Assembly: GCA_947628555.1 (NCBI GenBank)
Contig: CANRAI010000001.1
Location: 1-62,639, forward strand
Length of the DNA stretch: 62,639 nucleotides
Source of the DNA: an uncultured Clostridia bacterium
GTDB taxonomy: Bacteria; Bacillota; Clostridia; Christensenellales; Borkfalkiaceae
Direction: 5' to 3'
Shown here: in pieces, positions 59,207 to 62,639 of the stretch
Layout: each line of letters opens with the position of its first letter
Numbering within the stretch: the stretch's first letter is position 1
Translations under genes and position numbers: made by a program
Notes under the pieces: model-generated
The model's input: only the letters and a program-made list of their open reading frames with translations
The model's database searches: none
What the model was told of the DNA's origin: nothing

Positions 59207-61579
59207 TCACTTCACAATAGCAAGCTCGTTAAGTGCGCGGGTATAAGCGATATATTTTTCGTTGGGCGACAAGTCCTCGTCGGCAACGACCACGGCCGTA
59301 AATTCAAGCCCTTTGCTTTGGTAAACCGTCATAAGGTTTATCTTTGTTTTGGAGATTTTGCCCGTTACGGCGGGAAGATTATAGGTCTTTCTGAAAAATT
59401 TTTCAAGATTTTTTTCCGAACAGATGACCGCTTTCAAGCCGTTCTTCCCCGACAGAAAGCCGTTCACCGACCGCTTATCAATCCTCGTCACCTCGCTGCC
59501 GTTCAGACCTATGGACTTCATCGCTATGTCAAGATTTTGCGATACGTACTCGACAATCTGGTTGGTATTGCGGTAATTCAGGCTTAAAGAATAGGTCGTA
59601 AGCCCCAATTCCGCCCAATCCTTTATGCCGCGGTATGAAGTTATATTCTGCTTCAAATCGCCGAAAATATTGAAAACCGCCCTGTCGTTTACCGAACGCA
59701 GCACCGAGTATTCGGCGTTGGATATATCCTGCGCCTCATCTACAAACAGGAATGAAAATTTGGGAGAAAGATTAAAGCCGAGCTTCGTCAATAAAAGGCA
59801 GAGAGAAAACGGGTCGCATTTTATTAAAGGCTTTGCGGATAAGTTAAAGCGCGCCTTGAATTTTTTTATGGTTTCGCGGTAGAAAAAACGCAATATATCC
59901 GCGGTACTTTCGCACTTTCCTATCGAAACAAGGAAGTCCTCGCCCCGAATGACGTCGGCAAATTCGTATAAGTCTGCGAACTCGTTTTTTATTTCCTCCA
60001 CCGCCCCCTTTATGCTTTCGATTTCCGAAAGAAGCCGTTCCCTTTTTTCTATGCCCGCGGCGTAAGTTAAGACTTCTTCGTTACCGAGTTTCATTTTATA
60101 GCGTTTCAAATCGGATATTTCGCGTTCGACCGCAATTTTCAAGGCGTCCAAATCGTCGAGCGCGGTAAGACAGATTTTATAAGAATAACGCCTTAAATAT
60201 TTTATGGACTTATAAAAGGACAAAAGCTGTTTGTAGAAAAAGGAATAGTCCTTCATACGGGCGTCCTCTTTTATAAGCCGCAAAAATTCCTCCGCGTCCT
60301 GCACGCAGTTGAACATATATCTGAATTGTTTTGTATAATAAAGCCCGCCGTCGGGCTTTTCCTTTATTTCGCCGAGTACGCAGCGCCTTACGCGTACGCC
60401 CGCGTTTTTGATTTTTTCATACCACTTCCGCTGAACGCCGCAGGCAAAAAGAACGCCCTTTATCACTTCGGATACATCTTCCGAAGCGAACATTCCGTAA
60501 ATCCCGTCGTAGATTTTATTAAGCCTTTTTTCTACGTCCTTTACAAATTCTTCCGAATATATATATTGCAGATACTCTGCGGGAACGGGCGCGGAAAAAT
60601 CGACTTTTTGTTCTATATCCACCCCCGCGCTTTTAAGCGTAAGAATAAAATATTTGTCCAAGGTGCTCGTTCTGACCTTTTCGAGTTCCAGCACGGTGGA
60701 GAGTTCGTCAATGAACGCGTTGAAAGAATCTGACGGCGTAATCACCAGCACGTCGGAATGTCTTATGGCGTCGTTGTTGTACATGATATAGGACAGTCTG
60801 TGCAGCAATACCATGGTTTTGCCGCTGCCCGCCACGCCTTGCAGGACAAATTCGGCTTTTTCGGGAAGAGTGATGATTTCGTACTGCTTTTCCTGAATAG
60901 TTTCGATTATGTCCGTTATTTCCTGCTTTTCCTTGCGGTTTTTTAAAATTTCCTTTAAATACGGGTCGAAGATAAGCGCTTCATCCCTGCCGCCTATCTC
61001 TTCCTTTGAAAGATAATCCGAAAGGTTCAGGTATTCGTTTTTAAAGTCGAGGACTTTGCCGTTCTGCGTGCGGATTGCGCGGCGGAGAATAAGTTTGTAA
61101 TCGTAATCGTTTATCGAAAAAGAAGTGCGGCTTTTCTGATAATATTTCTGCGCGAGGGGGGCGCGCCAATCCACTATTTCCAGCCCCGCGTCGCCGTGCT
61201 TGCCGATATAATAGGAATTGTATCCCTCTTTTTCATCGACAAGGTCCATGCGCGCGAAATACGGCTCTGAAAAGAACGGTTTGTAAGAATCCCTCTTCTG
61301 CTTCAAACGGGCAATCTCCGCGTTCAGTTCAAGCACGCGGCGGTATGCCTCTGCGTTATAGTCGGGCGAAGCCGAAAGGTCGGATTTTTCTTGACGCGCT
61401 ACGTTTATGCGTTTTTTGATTTTTAAAAGATAAAGCGCTTTCAGCGTAAGCATTACGGCTCGCACGCGCGCCGCTTCATATTCCCGCTGGACGTTTTCGT
61501 CGAGGAGGTTCAAAAAAAACTGCCTGTCAGGCTCTTTTTTCGGATTTATCAGGTTTTTCAAAACAGAATATTCCGACAT
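59207..61579 (-). CDS. helD: HelD-like UvrD-family helicase
   Basis: Superfamily 1 ATPase that in Firmicutes binds RNA polymerase and helps recycle it. 790 residues. N-terminal coiled-coil arm (about 30-90, charged), then YIGKHGDAGLEIVDWRAPLAQKYY, Walker A GVAGSGKTMVL (about 247-257), LVITPSDSF, Walker B FLFVDEAQD, QNITSYRGIKDW, and motif VI region YQSKGLEFTAVVV with YIAYTRALNELAIV. This is the HelD arrangement with an insertion between 1A and 2A, not UvrD/PcrA. Ribosome site GGGGAGAAGA. Perfect TATAAT promoter upstream. Gene symbol by family resemblance. Confidence 0.9.
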   Translation of the reverse strand: MSEYSVLKNLINPKKEPDRQFFLNLLDENVQREYEAARVRAVMLTLKALYLLKIKKRINVARQEKSDLSASPDYNAEAYRRVLELNAEIARLKQKRDSYKPFFSEPYFARMDLVDEKEGYNSYYIGKHGDAGLEIVDWRAPLAQKYYQKSRTSFSINDYDYKLILRRAIRTQNGKVLDFKNEYLNLSDYLSKEEIGGRDEALIFDPYLKEILKNRKEKQEITDIIETIQEKQYEIITLPEKAEFVLQGVAGSGKTMVLLHRLSYIMYNNDAIRHSDVLVITPSDSFNAFIDELSTVLELEKVRTSTLDKYFILTLKSAGVDIEQKVDFSAPVPAEYLQYIYSEEFVKDVEKRLNKIYDGIYGMFASEDVSEVIKGVLFACGVQRKWYEKIKNAGVRVRRCVLGEIKEKPDGGLYYTKQFRYMFNCVQDAEEFLRLIKEDARMKDYSFFYKQLLSFYKSIKYLRRYSYKICLTALDDLDALKIAVEREISDLKRYKMKLGNEEVLTYAAGIEKRERLLSEIESIKGAVEEIKNEFADLYEFADVIRGEDFLVSIGKCESTADILRFFYRETIKKFKARFNLSAKPLIKCDPFSLCLLLTKLGFNLSPKFSFLFVDEAQDISNAEYSVLRSVNDRAVFNIFGDLKQNITSYRGIKDWAELGLTTYSLSLNYRNTNQIVEYVSQNLDIAMKSIGLNGSEVTRIDKRSVNGFLSGKNGLKAVICSEKNLEKFFRKTYNLPAVTGKISKTKINLMTVYQSKGLEFTAVVVADEDLSPNEKYIAYTRALNELAIVK

Positions 61580-61636
61580 TCTTCTCCCCTTTTAACGTTT
61601 TTAAGCGGCGAAGCTTTAACGCCCGTCCGAAAGATT

Positions 61637-61665
61637 ATTATACCATAGCATATGCAAAAAAGCAA
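61637..61665 (-). promoter_or_regulatory. Promoter of helD
   Basis: On the minus strand TTGCTT (61660-61665), 17 bases and TATAAT (61637-61642). Predicted leader about 50 bases with a good ribosome site. Confidence 0.8.
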
Positions 61666-61701
61666 CGTTTGAATTTAAATGCGGAGCAAATTTTTTACCC
61701 T

Positions 61702-61747
61702 TTCTATATTGCGCACGATACGTTATTCTATATTGCGCGATACGTTA
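61702..61747. repeat. Tandem 24/22-base direct repeat
   Basis: Two adjacent copies of a TTCTATATTGCGC(AC)GATACGTTA unit: 61702-61725 (24 bases) and 61726-61747 (22 bases, lacking one AC). They sit upstream of helD and downstream of the PPC-domain gene terminator. Could be paired binding sites or a slipped duplication. Confidence 0.85.
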
Positions 61748-61763
61748 ATCCGCCCACGTTAAA

Positions 61764-61789
61764 CGGGCGGGCGCATTTGCGCCCGCCCG
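61764..61789 (-). terminator. GC hairpin downstream of the PPC-domain gene
   Basis: A perfect 12-bp stem CGGGCGGGCGCA/TGCGCCCGCCCG with only a two-base TT loop as drawn (in practice a six-base loop). On the minus strand the stem is followed by TTTAAC, a short U-tract. Confidence 0.6.
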
Positions 61790-61807
61790 TAAAATTGCAA
61801 TTCTGCT

Positions 61808-62230
61808 TCAATTAAATTCCAGAAGATTGACGCCCGTAGCGCCGTCGAATTTCCTTTTTGCCGTCGTTTCCAAAATATCTATCGCTATTTCGCACGTTAC
61901 GGAAACGTTCGCGCGGGTCAAATGCCCGCCTACAGTATTTGCGCCCTCCCCCGCAGCCGTCATATGTATATGCGCGTAGGGCTTGCCGTCAATAGCCGAG
62001 ATATTGCCCGAAAGGGAAGTGATTTCATAATCGCCTTTAAAATTGCAGGGCGAATACCGCTTTTCAGAAGTTTTGAAAATTCCCACCGTGAAATCGTCGG
62101 AAGCGCCTATTCCGCTGACCGAGCCCGCTTTTACGCCCTCTTTTGCGGCGACTTCAAGGAGCTTTTCAATAACTTCTTCCCCCTTATCGAGACGGAGAAA
62201 AATTTTGTCTTTACAACGGAAATACTGCAT
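61808..62230 (-). CDS. PPC (DUF296)-domain protein
   Basis: 140 residues, a single PPC domain of the kind found alone in bacteria and fused to AT-hooks in plants. The metal/active-like motif YAHIHMTAAGEGANTVGGHL (H-x-H ... GGH) is complete. Beta-rich trimer fold likely. Bacterial members have no settled function; DNA-binding is not implied without an AT-hook, and none is seen here. It follows guaA on the minus strand with a 4-base gap, so may share its transcript. Confidence 0.85.
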   Translation of the reverse strand: MQYFRCKDKIFLRLDKGEEVIEKLLEVAAKEGVKAGSVSGIGASDDFTVGIFKTSEKRYSPCNFKGDYEITSLSGNISAIDGKPYAHIHMTAAGEGANTVGGHLTRANVSVTCEIAIDILETTAKRKFDGATGVNLLEFN

Positions 62231-62234
62231 TATT

Positions 62235-62639
62235 TTACTCCCATTCGATGGTTGCGGGCGGCTTGGAAGTTATATCATACACTATCCTGTTTACGTGCTT
62301 TACCTCGTTTACTATACGGTTCGAGATAACTTCCAGCACGTCGTACGGGATACGCGCCCAATCCGCCGTCATAGCGTCAACCGAAGTTACGGCGCGTATC
62401 GCGACGACGTTTTCGTACGTGCGGAAATCGCCCTGCACGCCCACCGTTTTACTGTTTGTTATTACGGTAAAGTACTGCCAAATTTCGCCGTCGAGCCCCG
62501 CTTTCGCTATTTCGTCGCGCAGGATATAGTCGCTGTCGCGCAGGGTTTCAAGCTTTTCTTCGGTCACTTCGCCCATAATTCTTATGGCAAGCCCGGGGCC
62601 GGGGAAAGGCTGGCGCATGACCACCGACTTCGGAAGCCC
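62235..62639 (-). CDS. guaA: GMP synthase, C-terminal part (runs off the window)
   Basis: The last approximately 134 residues of glutamine-hydrolysing GMP synthase (XMP to GMP). RQPFPGPGLAIRI, the DYILRDEI helix and the ending SKPPATIEWE are the GuaA dimerisation domain. The frame continues upstream past the window edge (GLPKSVV before MRQPF), so the glutaminase and ATP-pyrophosphatase domains lie outside. The ATG at 62624 is internal, not a start. Confidence 0.96.
   Translation of the reverse strand, partial: GLPKSVVMRQPFPGPGLAIRIMGEVTEEKLETLRDSDYILRDEIAKAGLDGEIWQYFTVITNSKTVGVQGDFRTYENVVAIRAVTSVDAMTADWARIPYDVLEVISNRIVNEVKHVNRIVYDITSKPPATIEWE

Overview
The window looks like a chromosomal segment of a Gram-positive, probably spore-forming anaerobe of the Clostridia (Firmicutes). 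This rests on gene content: CotF-like spore-coat proteins, a PdaB-like deacetylase, ClpXP/Lon/trigger factor in one block, RqcH, HelD, a GCCYG-type Lgt, many lipoproteins, AGGAGG-like ribosome binding sites and TTGACA/TATAAT promoters with 17-base spacers. An uncultured gut lineage is plausible, but the rank below class cannot be settled from the sequence alone. It is ordinary chromosome: no transposase, integrase or CRISPR array was seen. The only phage-like gene is a lone LLH-type holin beside tmRNA.

Layout. 0.15-1.3 kb: LMW phosphatase and a LOG-family protein. 1.35-2.4 kb: holin-like gene and ssrA (tmRNA, minus strand). 2.5-5.3 kb: PfkB kinase, phosphopantetheinyl transferase, MTA/SAH nucleosidase and uracil-DNA glycosylase. 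5.4-11.9 kb (minus): tig-clpP-clpX-lon-engB. 12.0-14.8 kb (plus): rqcH followed by three small membrane proteins, two of them tandem relatives. 14.9-16.2 kb: a membrane-anchored propeller-like protein. 16.3-42.0 kb (minus): a 25.7-kb colinear locus. 42.5 kb: tRNA-Ser(GCU). 42.7-50.6 kb (minus): NusG-II/ApbE redox pair, lgt, MATE exporter, tandem-OB SSB, deacetylase, galE and spore-coat genes. 50.7-56.0 kb (minus): a tightly overlapped set (membrane protein, methyltransferase, Hsp33, TPR protein, repeat protein). 56.1-59.1 kb (plus): asd-dapA-dapB behind a candidate attenuator. 59.2-62.6 kb (minus): HelD, a PPC-domain protein and the C-terminal end of guaA.

The most interesting part is 16.3-42.0 kb. 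In transcription order from one good promoter it encodes a 1927-residue repeat lipoprotein with a GLUG-like core, a 2497-residue cell-surface subtilase with BspA-type leucine-rich repeats, an InlB-repeat-like lipoprotein, a complete OppABCDF peptide importer, a small basic membrane protein, a membrane protein ending in a CD1871A-type CTEC peptide, and a polyferredoxin fused to two thioredoxin-like domains. I read it as a surface protein-degradation, peptide-uptake and thiol-reduction machine. OppC and the CTEC protein begin with the same approximately 30-residue membrane segment, which ties the transport and redox halves together. An ApbE flavin transferase and a NusG-II protein lie just beyond the tRNA gene, but no FMN-binding acceptor was seen.

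Other themes. Four genes have strong promoters that place the transcription start at or within about two bases of the start codon with no Shine-Dalgarno, suggesting leaderless mRNAs. Ribosome rescue and proteolysis are well represented (tmRNA, RqcH, ClpXP, Lon); the tmRNA tag appears to end in AACAA rather than LAA. The terminators of tmRNA and tRNA-Ser fold into the mature 3' end.
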